From Sternotherus odoratus (Eukaryota; Chordata; Testudines; Kinosternidae): a stretch of DNA of 64,000 nt. This document shows positions 59,001 to 63,971 of this stretch, piece after piece. The stretch's first letter is position 1; each line of letters opens with the position of its first letter. The stretch spans positions 14,445,845 through 14,509,844 of the forward strand of contig JAVMKO010000022.1 of assembly GCA_032164245.1 (NCBI GenBank), given 5' to 3'. The position numbers and the translations under genes are program-made. The notes beneath the pieces are model-generated. The model saw nothing but the letters and a program-made list of their open reading frames with translations, was not told the DNA's origin and searched no databases.

Positions 59001-62000
59001 CTTTGAATGTTTTCATCATTGTATCTGATTAAGGAACTTTTGTATCAAACAGTGTGCCATTTTTTCCTGGTAATAATACCTGCAATAAATCTCATGGATT
59101 TAAACACCACAAATAACAAGAGAAAAACTGCTTGGCTTGAATAGTCCTGTCCAAATATTAATAGATACATTTCTCAATAGTACTTGATCTGTTGAAAAAT
59201 ATAAAAACAACCTCCTAGCCTATGACTGCATTAACTTTTTGGTGCCCCTCTTTTACCTGACAAAACTCAACTTTGGGGAAGGTTTTGAGAGCAGTCACCA
59301 AGTCATTGAGGAGTCTCTGACAGTGTAGCCTCTGGTCCTCATCCCCCTCAAACTTAGTGAGGGGATTCTCATGGAGATTTCCTTCTTACAGGACATTTTC
59401 ACAGGTATTTCCATGGGAAGGGGTTGATCCAAATCTATAGATTAACTCATTCATGCTGAACATTTCTGTTCCTAAAATAGGAAACTCCATTAGTTCAAAA
59501 CATCCAGCTTAACCAGAGGCCTGTAAATGGCTTAGTGTTTAAAGGTACCCACCGTTAATTTTAGAATTAATTCTGTCATTAAAATAATGTAAAGTTGAAC
59601 AGTATAGTAGTGCATGACAGATACATTTATGTTAGTTTTTAAAAGCTATTTCCTTTTTCAGTATAACAGAATTATCTGATTATAATTTCTAGGAGACTGA
59701 GCTATCTAATGTGAAAAGTGAACTGTTATCCCTTAAAGAGCAGCTTAAAATAGAGATTGAAGAGAAGGTATGTCTTGTGGCATTACATTTAGAATGTTTT
59801 GGCTTAGCCCTGTTGCTATGTCATTTAACGCTATGAAGGAAATTTGAGTTGATTCCTCTCTCTCAGGACTTGTGTACACGTAAGAACCTTTGTGAGCATA
59901 GATATTCTGGCAGAGCTATGCCAGTAAAGCCCCCTGTTGGAGACAGGATATACTGGCAAAAGGAGTCCTGCTGGCATAGCAATACCACCTCCCCCAAACA
60001 GCATTAACTATGCTGACAAAACCAACGAGGAGTCCGGTGGCACCTTGAAAACTAACAGATTTACTTGGGCATAAGCTTTCGTGGGTAAAAAAAAACACTT
60101 TTTCAGAGGTGCAACTCTACAGAAGTTTTCTATACAAGAGTACAGGCATAAAAAAATGAAATTATGTTTTGGACCCAAACATTTTAGCCTTTCTTTACCC
60201 AGATACAAACTGTTGGAGGAATGTTTGATGGTCTGAATCTTAGCATACAGATTGCTGAGCTTGTACACTACCTTTTAGTACCACCTCAAGCAGACTCATG
60301 GGATTTGTTGCTAAATTATTCAGATGAGGACAAGGCCAGAAATGGCCAAACAATATGCAACAAATAATCTCATGGATTTAGACTCTTTGTTTAGTTCATG
60401 AATTATCTACAAACAGATTGCGATTTTTATTTGCTCACTATTTGCAGTTGTTCAGTAGATTACTTGTGCAAATAAATTCTCTATTCATGTTGTGTAATTG
60501 TCAATGGACTGTTTAATGGGTCTGTTCAGGTGCCTAAGTGCTTGCAGATTCAAGTCCTTAGTGAATAAAAGGGATCACAAATATTTGACAGAATATTCAT
60601 AAATACTTTTTTGCTGTATTTACCTGACTCTGTAAAGGACAAAACTCCTTATGTGGCAGAACTCCATAAAAGTACATGAATGAGAAACAGTCTGAAATAA
60701 AAAAACTTACTCCATAAATAAAAAACAAACACTAATGAAAACTGGGTATGTAGGGACAATAAGAGATGTATCCTTTCTCATATATAATTAAGATAAGTGT
60801 GTTAATTCTTGTTTTCACTTTCTCAATATCTACTGACATCTGAAATGTAATTAAATGCTGCTCGCATGTTGTTGTGTGTGTTTATAACTGAATGCTGAAC
60901 ATGTGCACTATTCCATTATTGTACAGAAGATATATTCAGCTAAAATATTTGCAAATAGAGAATTTACTACATATTACACTTCTCTCTCTTGTTAAACAGG
61001 AAAACCTTACAAGAGAAGCAAAAGAAACTGCAGATCCTGAAAAAGAGCAGAAGTATAAGGTGGCTTTTTATTTTTATTTTTATAAAATGTTATGATTTGT
61101 GTTCGTAGGCATGTATAATGAAACTACGGATTCATACTACCTGAAAACATTGGCAAGTTGGCATTTATTAATATGTTATTAATTTTTAATATATTTTCAT
61201 TTATTATTATTTTTAGAAAATAGAAACATCTTTTATGGAGACCCCTAAAGCCAGTTTAAAGCTTGCCTCTGTTTCAGTTAATTCAAAAAAAAATGCATCC
61301 CAGAATTTCACATCTTTTAGAGAGAACAAGTTGGAAAACAAAGAAATGTCTTCTTGGACACCTACTAAAAGTGTCTTGGTCACTCCATCATTAAAGGTCT
61401 GTGGCTTATGGGATAGTATATTATTTCCATGTTTTTATTTTTATTTATTTTTTAAAATGTACCTTTCACTTTGTTTTAAGGGCCCATGCTGATCTAACTG
61501 TCTCCAGAGACACTTTTTCACTTTTGATTACGGAAATCATAGGTTAAAAAAAAATTAGAATATTTTTCATGTGCATATATTGGGGAGGGGGGATATTTAG
61601 GGAAAAACAAGTTTTTGAACAGGGGAACAGGGCTCCAAGATTCTATTCCTGACTCCTGCTAGTTGTGTGATTGTGGACAGGTCAGTTCACTCATCTCTGC
61701 CTCCATCTACCCATCAGTAAAATGGGGCTATCAAAACCCATTTTACAGGGCTGTTGTGAGGCTTTATTTAATTATTGTCACGTGTTTTTTTGACAATCTT
61801 GGTGGAAAAGTGCTGCGTGTCCTGCACAGCAGAAATATTTCCAGTAAGTAGCAAAAAACCCAAAAGAGTTAGATTGCATGGCTATAATAGCATTACAGTG
61901 TTCATCACTGTTATATCATACCCATAAAATAGGCTCTTTTTAAAATGTGAGAAACCCACATACAATTTTTACCATGACCCCACATTCACCCTCCACATTT

Positions 62001-63971
62001 CATGATCCCCCCATTCACTACTAAAGTGATTTGTAACCCAGCACCAGCTCAAATTGATCAGTTGCATAGCACAGCTCTGTTTGCTGGATACCTAGGCAGA
62101 GTAGGTGTGTTCATGTAAATACAGTCTGGTCCTGAAGCCTTTTCACCCACCCCTGGCTCATTACTAGCTGTCAGGGGAGAACTCAGTGAGCCCTGGCTTA
62201 TAAATCATAATTTGAAATGATTACGTAGGCCAATATAGCCAAAACAAATGTGCAGGCACTGTCACAAATAGCTGTATGAGGAAGCTAGTCTGCGTTCATG
62301 CTCTTCAAATCCATTATGCTTTCTCCGATACACGTATTTTCTCATATATTGTATATGCTTTTAAAGTGTGTATTAATTTCCGTTCAAATTTCCAATGAAT
62401 GACTAAATTGGCAACACTGTATGTAACTGAAGGAGTGTTGGGAAAATTTAGGGGCCCTGTAGGGAAATCCTTGAGCCCTATAATGCTGGGGGGCCAGTGG
62501 CGCAGCCCCCAGCCCTGGAGTGCCTGGAGTCCCGGGCTGCAGTCCGCTCCTCCCTCTCCTTTCCCCTCCTTCCCCTCCCCCCCGCAACCTGGCCATGGGG
62601 AAGAGCACCAGCAGGAAGAAGGAGGGGCACTGGGGGAAGAGCACGGGTGGGACCACCACCCGTGCTGGTTTCTGGAGGCTCAGCCTACCCTGGCCTGCGA
62701 TAGCTGCCACCCATGATGCAGGTTAAGTGGAATAAGTGGAACTTTATTAAACCCTAAGCAAGGGGTCAGCAACCTTTCAGAAGTGGTGTGCCAAGTATTC
62801 ATTTATTCACTCTGATTTATTCACTCTAATTTAAGGCTTTGCATGCCAGTAATACATTTTAATGTTTTTAGAAAGGCTCTTTCTATATAAGTCTATAATT
62901 TATCTAAACTATTGTTGTATTGAAAGTAAATAAGAGTTTTAAAATGTTTAAGAAGCTTCTTTGAAAATTAAATTAAAATGCAGAGCCTCACCCCAGACCT
63001 GTGACCAGGACCTGGGCAGTATGAGTGCCACTGAAAATCAGCTCACATGCCGCCTTTGGCACCCGTGCCATAGGTTGCCTACCACTGCCCTAAGCACTTA
63101 TCTGTCCATGTGACCTCATTGCTTCCAGCCCAACTCTTCCCATTCCCTGTTTTCCTGGTATCCCCTCCATAACAATCCCTGCAGGGAACATGGGCCCTCT
63201 GACTCCAGTTCCACTTACTATGATTAATCATCCCTATTTTGCACAACATTTTAATATAATCATTAAAAAATAAATAATTGATACCCAGACCCCTATCCTG
63301 TATCCCCTGGACCAGAGGTTGCTAGCACATAGTCGAGATGGAGTTTTGTCATTACCACAAAATCTTCTGGTTGAGATAGTTTGGTCTCTTCAGGAGTCAA
63401 CCACACTAGAAGTGACCTATCTCTGTCTCTCTGTTATCAAGTTTAGCAAACTCTTTCTTTTGAGTCTCTGCACTCTCGGTGTAGCCTCTGAATGGTTATC
63501 TGTCATAGCATTATGTGATAATTTATGTATTTCTGTAGGATCGCTCTGGGTGTTGTCTCCTGGTTCATAGATAGCTCTTGTTCTTCAGATCACTTGTCCC
63601 TTTGGCATAGTCATCTCATATGACCTTTGTGTCACTGTGCCCCTCACAACTCCTTTAGTCCACTCTGTCTCGCTAATGTCTGTGTCTTTACAGGAGTACC
63701 TGTTATGGAGGAGAGACCAGGAAAACATGGGCCTTCTGACTCCAATTCCACAAATCATGATACAACTCAGACTCTGTACTCTGATGAAATTAGTGTAATG
63801 ACACAATCTTAAATATTTTCCCCCCAGACATATACTGTGAAGACTCCTCCAAAATATAAATTGCAAAGAGAAATCATGAATCCATTTTCAGAAGAAGACA
63901 TGAAGAAAAAAAGAAAAGTGCTTTTAGAGCTGGATACTCACTCAGATAGCTCAGAACACAATGACCTCTTG
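21335..63971 (+). CDS. SYCP1: synaptonemal complex protein 1, 30 coding exons, 3' end outside window
   Basis: Transverse-filament protein that bridges lateral and central elements of the synaptonemal complex in meiotic prophase. Thirty exons listed separately join to 945 residues against 976 in human, so only the C-terminal tail is missing. The start MEKEKPFKLFVPPR is nearly the mammalian N-terminus, with G at -3 and +4. Residues 1-80 form the head. Residues 81-830 are predicted coiled coil, rich in Glu/Lys with heptads. The tract ADEAVMLQKEIDIRCQHKIA (about 732-751) is almost identical to mammals. Residues 838-945 are basic and Ser/Thr-rich with TP sites (METPK, WTPTK, VTPSL, VKTPP) and a KKKRK nuclear-localisation motif (923-927). 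An early segment of about 17 residues present in mammals was not found. The donor after 47620 is non-canonical. Introns carry many transposons. Confidence 0.95.
23471..23555 (+). CDS. SYCP1: SYCP1 exon 2
   Basis: Acceptor AATTTTTCCAG, donor CCAG|GTAAGG. Residues 37-64: FNKCTEDYFSLPF parallels human FNKCTEDDFEFPF. Confidence 0.93.
23745..23791 (+). CDS. SYCP1: SYCP1 exon 3
   Basis: Acceptor CTTTTTCAG, donor GAG|GTCAGT. Residues 65-80: DPVSQKINFLPGVEEE parallels human DPALQKVNFLPVLEQV. Intron 3 (23792-25344) holds a MIR-like SINE and a TA-flanked MITE. A further small exon expected from mammals was not seen. Confidence 0.92.
23825..24010 (+). repeat. MIR-like SINE
   Basis: CTCACAATGCTTCTGTGAGG, ACATGAGGAAACAAAGG and AATGAACTCTGGTCTCC follow the order of the MIR core consensus. 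It is degraded. Confidence 0.75.
24233..24530. mobile_element. TA-flanked MITE, CpG-rich
   Basis: It runs from GGGCTGGTCTACGGGG to GTAGTGAAGATGTACCC, an imperfect terminal inverted repeat, with TA on each side (24231-24232, 24531-24532). The interior holds complementary blocks, such as GAAGATACGCAACTTTAGC against GCGTATCTTC and GCGATCGGTTTATCGC against GATAAATCGATCGC. There is no open transposase. Confidence 0.7.
25345..25509 (+). CDS. SYCP1: SYCP1 exon 4 (start of coiled coil), GC donor
   Basis: Acceptor TGTTTCAACAG. Residues 81-135: LYSKLYKEAEKIKRWK, then KIIEAQRKAIQELQ. It corresponds to the N-terminal head-to-head assembly tip; Leu88 and Leu92 occupy the positions of human Val105 and Leu109 (from memory of the structure). 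The donor is CAG|GCAAGT, a GC-AG intron. Intron 25510-26072 shows nothing else. Confidence 0.95.
26073..26140 (+). CDS. SYCP1: SYCP1 exon 5
   Basis: Acceptor TAAAATTAG, donor GA|GTAAGT. Residues 136-157: FENEKLSLKLEDEICENKDL. Intron 26141-26769 contains an LTR-like stretch and a U2 snRNA fragment. Confidence 0.94.
26318..26682. repeat. LTR-like stretch, unclassified
   Basis: GC-richer, CA-rich sequence beginning near TGTGACGGTGCTGTTCC. It includes AATAAAG at about 26581 and ends at CAAACCTTT, beside a U2 snRNA fragment. It resembles the end of an endogenous LTR, but no target duplication was found. Confidence 0.35.
26683..26720 (+). ncRNA. U2 snRNA 5'-end fragment (pseudogene piece)
   Basis: ATCACTTCTCTGCCTTTTGG, then CTAAGA, matches the first 26 nt of U2 snRNA with two changes. 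Degraded similarity continues to TTATCT, after which it is lost. It is too short to be a functional gene. Confidence 0.7.
26770..26843 (+). CDS. SYCP1: SYCP1 exon 6
   Basis: Acceptor CTTCTTTCAG, donor AAAT|GTAAGT. Residues 158-182: ATRHLCNLLKETCARS is identical in human. Intron 26844-28988 holds a palindromic repeat (27236-27345) and an old LINE fragment (27890-28370). Confidence 0.96.
27236..27345. repeat. palindromic interspersed repeat copy
   Basis: The left part (CAGGAAGGTATTTAAGC) and the right part (GCTTAAGTACTTTCCTGAAT) are near inverted copies around a CCCCATTAAATTCAATTTAA centre. The same family recurs at 38886-39000 and 52072-52310. Confidence 0.6.
27890..28370 (+). mobile_element. 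old LINE fragment
   Basis: Phrases such as TTCAAGGCCTTTTACAACTT and ATATGGAACACCTTTCCTGA parallel the 3' part of a LINE reverse-transcriptase gene, a type also seen at 39190-39440. It is heavily degraded and the family is uncertain. Confidence 0.4.
28989..29047 (+). CDS. SYCP1: SYCP1 exon 7
   Basis: Acceptor TATTGATAG, donor GAG|GTAAGT. Residues 183-202: YEHEREETRHLYMALNNNIE, parallel to human YEYEREETRQVYMDLNNNIE. Intron 29048-29719 carries one old repeat tail (29385-29500). Confidence 0.95.
29385..29500 (+). repeat. old interspersed repeat tail
   Basis: CACTATGTTAAGCACTGTAC, then GATAGTCCCTGCTCTAAAGA, is shared in degraded form with 34105-34245 (ATTGTGCTAGGTGCAGTACA, then TAGTGCCTGCTCCCAAA). 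The family is not named. Confidence 0.5.
29720..29789 (+). CDS. SYCP1: SYCP1 exon 8
   Basis: Acceptor TATTTTTTAG, donor AAAT|GTGAGA. Residues 203-225 include FEELRVQAENSRLEM, identical in human. Intron 29790-31692 has a hAT MITE with a nested retroposon (30182-30413), a CR1 tail and copies of a TTGGTCCAATAAAAGA family. Confidence 0.96.
30182..30413. mobile_element. hAT MITE with nested retroposon
   Basis: The termini CAGTGGGTCTCAACCT and AAGTTGAGAAACACTG are inverted, with a perfect 8-bp duplication CTCTAAAA (30174-30181, 30414-30421). Another repeat is inserted at 30208-30299. Confidence 0.85.
30208..30299 (-). mobile_element. retroposon fragment nested in hAT MITE
   Basis: A 92-bp insert is flanked by a perfect 12-bp duplication, CTATTTACTGTT (30196-30207, 30300-30311). 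It carries AGCCCACAAAAGCTTATGC and AGTCTTTAAGGTGCCACAGG, the family also present at 58617-58797 and 60027-60110. A 12-bp duplication points to target-primed retroposition rather than hAT. Confidence 0.75.
30479..31192. repeat. inverted pair of TTGGTCCAATAAAAGA-family repeats around unknown core
   Basis: 30479-30530 reads GTTGGTGAGAGAGACAAGC and matches the complement of the 53735-53875 copy. 31085-31192 is a plus-strand copy with GAAGTTGGTCCAATAAAAGA. Between them lie unclassified sequence and a CR1 tail. Confidence 0.55.
30860..30955 (+). mobile_element. CR1 LINE 3' end
   Basis: GGGATGGTCTAGATAATACT, TTGGTCCTGCTATGAGTGCA and CAAGGTCCCTTCCAGTCCTA end in ATGATTCTATGATA, the diagnostic CR1 tail. 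Confidence 0.9.
31693..31766 (+). CDS. SYCP1: SYCP1 exon 9
   Basis: Acceptor TATTTCTGAAG, donor CAG|GTTTGT. Residues 226-250: EQLEKEYNMEINDKEKQ, parallel to human QHLEQEYKKEINDKEKQ. Intron 31767-33330 holds an ATCT run and a Helitron-like element. 32533-33330 shows nothing. Confidence 0.94.
31968..32010 (+). repeat. ATCT microsatellite
   Basis: About nine tandem ATCT units (CTATCCATCTATCTATCT..). They run directly into the 5' end of the Helitron-like element. Confidence 0.95.
32006..32532 (+). mobile_element. Helitron-like non-autonomous element
   Basis: It begins TCTATAAAAGTGAAATGG and ends TATTTTTGCTAG, with A on the left (32005) and T on the right (32533), as expected for Helitrons (TC start, CTRR end, A|T target). 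An imperfect GC hairpin TACCCCGAGCAACGCCAGGT sits 11 bp before the 3' end. A C-rich stretch at 32268-32395 repeats about three times. No Rep/helicase gene is present. Confidence 0.55.
33331..33439 (+). CDS. SYCP1: SYCP1 exon 10
   Basis: Acceptor CACTTCATTAG, donor ACAA|GTAAGA. Residues 251-286: GEKDNKMRAITVQLQESRHK aligns with human TEKENKMKDLTFLLEESRDK. Intron 33440-35293 has one old repeat (34105-34245) and is otherwise featureless. Confidence 0.93.
34105..34245 (+). repeat. old interspersed repeat tail, second copy
   Basis: Same family as 29385-29500, preceded by a TTATTTTTATTATTGTATTG stretch typical of its leader. A weaker relative lies at 44850-44965. Confidence 0.5.
35294..35388 (+). 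CDS. SYCP1: SYCP1 exon 11
   Basis: Acceptor TGTCATTTAG; the donor GAG|GTCTGA is weak. Residues 287-318: KQEHLMGELEEAKVLLQ parallels human KQHHLTKELEDIKVSLQ. Intron 35389-36145 contains an LTR-like, GC-richer stretch (about 35520-36070) with a perfect 20-bp hairpin. Confidence 0.93.
35520..36070. repeat. LTR-like stretch with perfect hairpin
   Basis: GC-richer text starting TGTGACAAGTTGAACCCCC. It holds an inverted repeat at 35807-35856. The composition resembles an old LTR, but no duplication or end was identified. Confidence 0.3.
36146..36330 (+). CDS. SYCP1: SYCP1 exon 12
   Basis: Acceptor TTCCATTTAG, donor ATAG|GTTAAA. At 185 nt it is the longest exon in view (residues 319-379). It includes EKEAQMEELKETRALHASVV, aligned with human EKETQMEESNKARAAHSFVV. 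Intron 36331-37826 holds a MIR-like core and a hAT MITE. Confidence 0.94.
36385..36490 (+). repeat. MIR-like SINE core
   Basis: CTGTGTGACCTTGAGTAAAC, then TTGTGCCTCAATTTTC and CTGTAAAGTATCGACC, is the MIR/L2-type CORE phrase in degraded form. Confidence 0.6.
36702..37237. mobile_element. hAT MITE, 536 bp
   Basis: Inverted termini CAGAGGTGGGCAAACTA and AAGTTTGCCCATCTCTG, with flanking ATTTAGTT and ATTTAGTG (8 bp, one mismatch). The interior is G-rich with degenerate GTCAGGGGA repeats. No transposase. Confidence 0.85.
37827..37894 (+). CDS. SYCP1: SYCP1 exon 13
   Basis: Acceptor CTTTTAAATAG, donor CTGG|GTAAGA. Residues 380-402: KKLEEESEILASELQNKSVE aligns with human LEKNEDQLKILTMELQKKSS. It joins in phase 1 directly to the exon at 39074. 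Intron 37895-39073 has a palindromic repeat copy (38886-39000). Confidence 0.93.
38886..39000. repeat. palindromic interspersed repeat copy
   Basis: CTGATTCAGCAAGATACTTA on the left and TAAGTACTTTACTGAATTGG on the right are near inverted copies. Same family as 27236-27345. Confidence 0.6.
39074..39135 (+). CDS. SYCP1: SYCP1 exon 14
   Basis: Acceptor CTTTACTGTAG, donor TTG|GTAAAT. Residues 403-423: EEMAKLKSDKEIQLEDL, parallel to human EEMTKLTNNKEVELEEL. Intron 39136-40860 holds an old LINE split by a solo LTR and by a SINE. Confidence 0.95.
39442..40255 (-). mobile_element. solo LTR, antisense to SYCP1 (814 bp)
   Basis: The ends are TGTGACAG and CCACCACA (TG..CA) within a perfect 5-bp duplication, ATGCC (39437-39441, 40256-40260). 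On the minus strand three CCAAT boxes (complements of GATTGGCT, AATTGGCT and GATTGGCT between about 40115 and 40185) precede a TATATAAAG box (complement near 40099-40107), the usual LTR promoter order. No internal retroviral genes remain. Confidence 0.8.
40367..40569 (+). mobile_element. turtle-type tRNA-derived SINE
   Basis: A box TAGCTCAGTGG (40378-40388), B-box region GTTGTGAGTTCAGTCC (40416-40431), the tRNA-like lead GCATTGGCCTACTAAACC, then a CR1-like tail ending in GTTCTATGAG. It matches the cryptodiran turtle polymerase III SINE as I remember it. Confidence 0.85.
40861..40977 (+). CDS. SYCP1: SYCP1 exon 15
   Basis: Acceptor TACTATTTAG, donor AAG|GTTGGA. Residues 424-462, Glu/Lys-rich coiled coil (DLEQQIECEQSEKMILIKER), phase 0 at both ends. 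It is less alike to mammals than its neighbours. Intron 40978-42701 holds a C run near 41083, a TA-flanked MITE, and otherwise nothing named. Confidence 0.88.
41349..41486. mobile_element. TA-flanked MITE, GGGTGACCAGA family, copy 1
   Basis: Ends GGGTGACCAGACTTCCC and TTTGGTCTCCC (imperfect inverted termini), with TA on each side (41347-41348, 41487-41488). 138 bp, no coding capacity. Confidence 0.75.
42702..42806 (+). CDS. SYCP1: SYCP1 exon 16
   Basis: Acceptor CTTCTTAAACAG, donor GAG|GTCTGT. Residues 463-497: EQVQGLLSEKKHLEITIEKL, coiled coil. Intron 42807-44294 contains a Ty3/Gypsy RT remnant, an unclassified repeat (about 43270-43600) and a hAT MITE. Confidence 0.92.
42900..43130 (-). 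pseudogene. Ty3/Gypsy reverse-transcriptase remnant
   Basis: On the minus strand a 67-codon frame (42910-43113) reads VFAKLDFYRAYKLVRI, then HTRAGHFKHLIMLF and FFNDISRD. It follows the Gypsy RT order (KLDLRxAYxLVRI, TRYGHFEYLVMPFG, FxNDxFRD). The catalytic YVDD region is absent. It is a dead fragment. Confidence 0.7.
43270..43600. repeat. unclassified interspersed repeat
   Basis: GGTTACTTACCCTACAGTAA, then GTCCATGTGGATTCC, is a motif I associate with a common turtle repeat. The family name and ends are unknown. Confidence 0.35.
43730..44168. mobile_element. hAT MITE, 439 bp
   Basis: Left terminus CAGAAATGGCCAACC, right terminus GGTTGGCCACCCCTG; duplication GGCTAACA / GGCTAACC (43722-43729, 44169-44176). 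The interior is GC-rich with no transposase. Confidence 0.8.
44295..44398 (+). CDS. SYCP1: SYCP1 exon 17
   Basis: Acceptor TTTTTTCTGCAG, donor GAGAT|GTATGA. Residues 498-531: KEIHDLKVQLTGAVENEQN aligns with human KEVHDLEIQLTAITTSEQY. Intron 44399-47164 holds CR1 debris and the inverted hAT dimer. Confidence 0.95.
45030..45238 (-). mobile_element. CR1 LINE fragment, split by hAT dimer
   Basis: GGTCATTTAGTCCAGTCCAC, then GATTCCACAACATCCCTACA and TTTTTCCTAATGTCTAACCT, is the complement of the CR1 3' coding region. Further CR1-type text (CATCCCAGAATGATGTTCGC) continues after 46710, so the hAT material interrupts it. Confidence 0.75.
45502..45723 (-). pseudogene. hAT transposase C-terminal fragment (left arm)
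   Basis: A 73-codon frame with LEWWPKHEEVHKCLAAHLA, then HKYLAMPATKMP, FSVFGDTVNKKWAAL and LSNWLDKK. It matches the hATC domain (EWW..LA.LA..YL..PATSVPSER.FS..G). The Ser-Glu-Arg block is changed. No N-terminal or catalytic portion is present. Confidence 0.75.
45904..46299 (+). pseudogene. hAT transposase C-terminal fragment (right arm)
   Basis: A 131-codon open frame: TALDPRFMNLKYLPNSERDE, then VWSILLEVLEEQ, an acidic linker, and MEWWLKRYGTYESLAHLAHK. It includes the ALDPRF motif just before the hATC domain of ZBED-like transposases. TGA interrupts the domain after ATTVP. It is a fossil. Confidence 0.8.
47165..47282 (+). CDS. SYCP1: SYCP1 exon 18, GC donor
   Basis: Acceptor ACTTTAATAG. Residues 532-571: LQNEELNMNYSKLLLEKEQ aligns with human LKNTELTSHCNKLSLENKE. 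The donor is AAG|GCAAGT, a second GC-AG intron (47283-47549). Confidence 0.94.
47550..47620 (+). CDS. SYCP1: SYCP1 exon 19, non-canonical donor
   Basis: Acceptor TATCTGTTTAG. Residues 572-594: KLIENLEETNGQL parallels human KQIENLQETETQL. The next exon requires phase 2, and alignment (human QLR|NEL) places the end after CTAAG at 47620, but the intron then starts GGAAGA instead of GTAAGA. Reading on meets TAA at 47640-47642. Intron 47621-49450 has an LTR-like repeat at 47767-48235. Confidence 0.8.
47767..48235. repeat. unclassified LTR-like repeat, copy A
   Basis: Near its 3' part, TATTGGAAACAGATGGTTAC, then ACTAAATCATAAAACACTAT, is shared with 49640-50110 (TATTGGAAACAAATGGTTAC, then ATAAAATCATAACGCATT). 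The preceding C-rich parts also agree in type. Family and ends unknown. Confidence 0.45.
49451..49532 (+). CDS. SYCP1: SYCP1 exon 20
   Basis: Acceptor TTGGCATTTAG, donor AAT|GTATGG. Residues 595-622: NDLETLKEKMKKKDEEAKTK, matching human NELEYVREELKQKRDEVKCK. Only phase 2 is open. Intron 49533-51564 holds two unclassified repeats (49640-50110, 50166-50700). Confidence 0.94.
49640..50110. repeat. unclassified LTR-like repeat, copy B
   Basis: Second copy of the family at 47767-48235, in the same orientation. 50166-50700 (GGCACCCAGCGCGGTTTATT) may be a further LTR-like piece. Confidence 0.4.
51565..51627 (+). CDS. SYCP1: SYCP1 exon 21 (63 nt)
   Basis: Acceptor TGTATTTCAG, donor AAG|GTATAT. Residues 623-643: NIGSEISRKEKQLKMLENK, 21 residues or three heptads. 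A tRNA-derived SINE and a palindromic repeat lie in the next intron. Confidence 0.93.
51731..51936 (+). mobile_element. turtle-type tRNA-derived SINE, second copy
   Basis: A box TAGCTCAGTGG (51743-51753), B-box region GTTGTGAGCTCAGTCC (51781-51796), and the tail GTTCTATGAGATAAGGCATA. About as diverged as the copy at 40367. Confidence 0.85.
52072..52310. repeat. palindromic interspersed repeat copy
   Basis: CTATTCAGCAAAACACTTAA on the left and CTTAAGTGTTTTTACTGAAT on the right, with CCCACTGAAATCAGTGGG at the centre (perfect 9-bp arms). A further arm ending CTTACTGAATTGGGACCT is appended. Confidence 0.65.
52410..52472 (+). CDS. SYCP1: SYCP1 exon 22 (63 nt)
   Basis: Acceptor TGTTTTTAG, donor GAG|GTATGT. 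Residues 644-664: VNNLKKQIENKTKYNEELQQ, nearly human CNNLRKQVENKNKYIEELQQ. Confidence 0.96.
52749..52860. mobile_element. TA-flanked MITE, GGGTGACCAGA family, copy 2
   Basis: Ends GGGTGACCAGATGTCCC and CAGGTCATCC; TA at 52747-52748 and 52861-52862. 112 bp. Confidence 0.8.
52922..52984 (+). CDS. SYCP1: SYCP1 exon 23 (63 nt)
   Basis: Acceptor GGTTTTAACAG, donor AAG|GTAAGT. Residues 665-685: NKVLKKKIAAESKQSGVYEG. Intron 52985-55283 holds repeat copies at 53735-53875 and 54945-55177, and otherwise nothing. Confidence 0.96.
53735..53875 (+). repeat. TTGGTCCAATAAAAGA-family repeat
   Basis: GACCTGAAGAGGAGCTCTAT, GCAGAAGTTGGTCCAATAAA and GAGACCAACATGGCTACAAC form the most complete copy. Others are at 30479-30530 (minus), 31085-31192 and 54945-54985. 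Confidence 0.65.
54990..55177. mobile_element. TA-flanked MITE, GGGTGACCAGA family, copy 3 with internal duplication
   Basis: Ends GGGTGACCAGATAGT and ACATCTGGTCATCC; TA at 54988-54989 and 55178-55179. It is inverted relative to copies 1 and 2. A 66-bp block is tandemly duplicated (55037-55102, 55103-55168). Confidence 0.8.
55284..55400 (+). CDS. SYCP1: SYCP1 exon 24
   Basis: Acceptor CTTTAAAAG, donor AAG|GTGAGA. Residues 686-724: VNKLQLELENVNRQ, then YQKEIEAKNMTEEKLLEK. Intron 55401-57358 shows an AT run near 57130 and no named repeat. Confidence 0.96.
57359..57469 (+). CDS. SYCP1: SYCP1 exon 25
   Basis: Acceptor TTATCAACAG, donor AAG|GTAAAA. Residues 725-761 contain the most conserved coiled-coil tract, EAVMLQKEID and RCQHKIAEMVALMEKHK. 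Intron 57470-58389 shows nothing. Confidence 0.97.
58390..58482 (+). CDS. SYCP1: SYCP1 exon 26
   Basis: Acceptor TTTTTTATGCAG, donor TTG|GTAAGG. Residues 762-792: HQYDKTVEEKDTELELCK, then KEQEQ, as in human. A perfect inverted repeat lies 135 bp downstream. Confidence 0.97.
58580..58800. repeat. retroposon-family inverted repeat with perfect 57-bp arms
   Basis: Arms 58617-58673 and 58741-58797 are exact reverse complements over 57 bp, separated by 67 bp. A second complementary pair in the spacer (58692-58703, 58729-58740) extends the hairpin. The family text (GCATAAGCTTTCGTGGGC, GTTAGTCTGTATC) is shared with 30208-30299 and 60027-60110. Confidence 0.9.
59693..59767 (+). CDS. SYCP1: SYCP1 exon 27
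   Basis: Acceptor ATAATTTCTAG, donor AAG|GTATGT. Residues 793-817: ETELSNVKSELLSLKEQLKI. Intron 59768-60999 has a MITE-like stretch (59866-60020) and a retroposon fragment (60027-60110). Confidence 0.96.
60027..60110 (+). repeat. retroposon fragment
   Basis: ACGAGGAGTCCGGTGGCACC, then GGGCATAAGCTTTCGTGGGT, is a single arm of the same family as 58617-58797. Confidence 0.65.
61000..61059 (+). CDS. SYCP1: SYCP1 exon 28
   Basis: Acceptor TTGTTAAACAG, donor AAG|GTGGCT. Residues 818-837: ENLTREAKETADPEKEQKYK, the end of the coiled coil. Confidence 0.93.
61217..61396 (+). CDS. SYCP1: SYCP1 exon 29 (C-terminal domain)
   Basis: Acceptor TATTTTTAG, donor AAG|GTCTGT. Residues 838-897: Ser/Thr- and Lys-rich with METPKAS, ASQNFTSF, WTPTKS and VTPSLK. 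TP sites fit proline-directed kinases (inference). Intron 61397-63827 holds a MIR-like SINE, a GC-rich patch (62430-62720) and a hAT MITE. Confidence 0.94.
61640..61830 (+). repeat. MIR-like SINE
   Basis: GTTGTGTGATTGTGGACAGG, CCATCAGTAAAATGGGGCTA and TTTTACAGGGCTGTTGTGAGG occur in MIR/L2 order. Well preserved for the type. Confidence 0.7.
62760..63087. mobile_element. hAT MITE, 328 bp
   Basis: Termini AAGGGGTCAGCAACC and GGTTGCCTACCACTG; perfect 8-bp duplication CCCTAAGC (62752-62759, 63088-63095). The interior holds CGCCTTTGGCACCCGTGCCA. No coding capacity. Sequence 63096-63827 shows nothing recognised. Confidence 0.85.
63828..63971 (+). CDS. SYCP1: SYCP1 exon 30 (last in window)
   Basis: Acceptor TTTTCCCCCCAG, donor TTG|GTAAAA. 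Residues 898-945: TYTVKTPPKYKLQRE aligns with human AYTVKTPTKPKLQQRE. The nuclear-localisation motif KKKRK is at 923-927, followed by HSDSSE and an acidic end. Further exons lie beyond 64000. Confidence 0.95.
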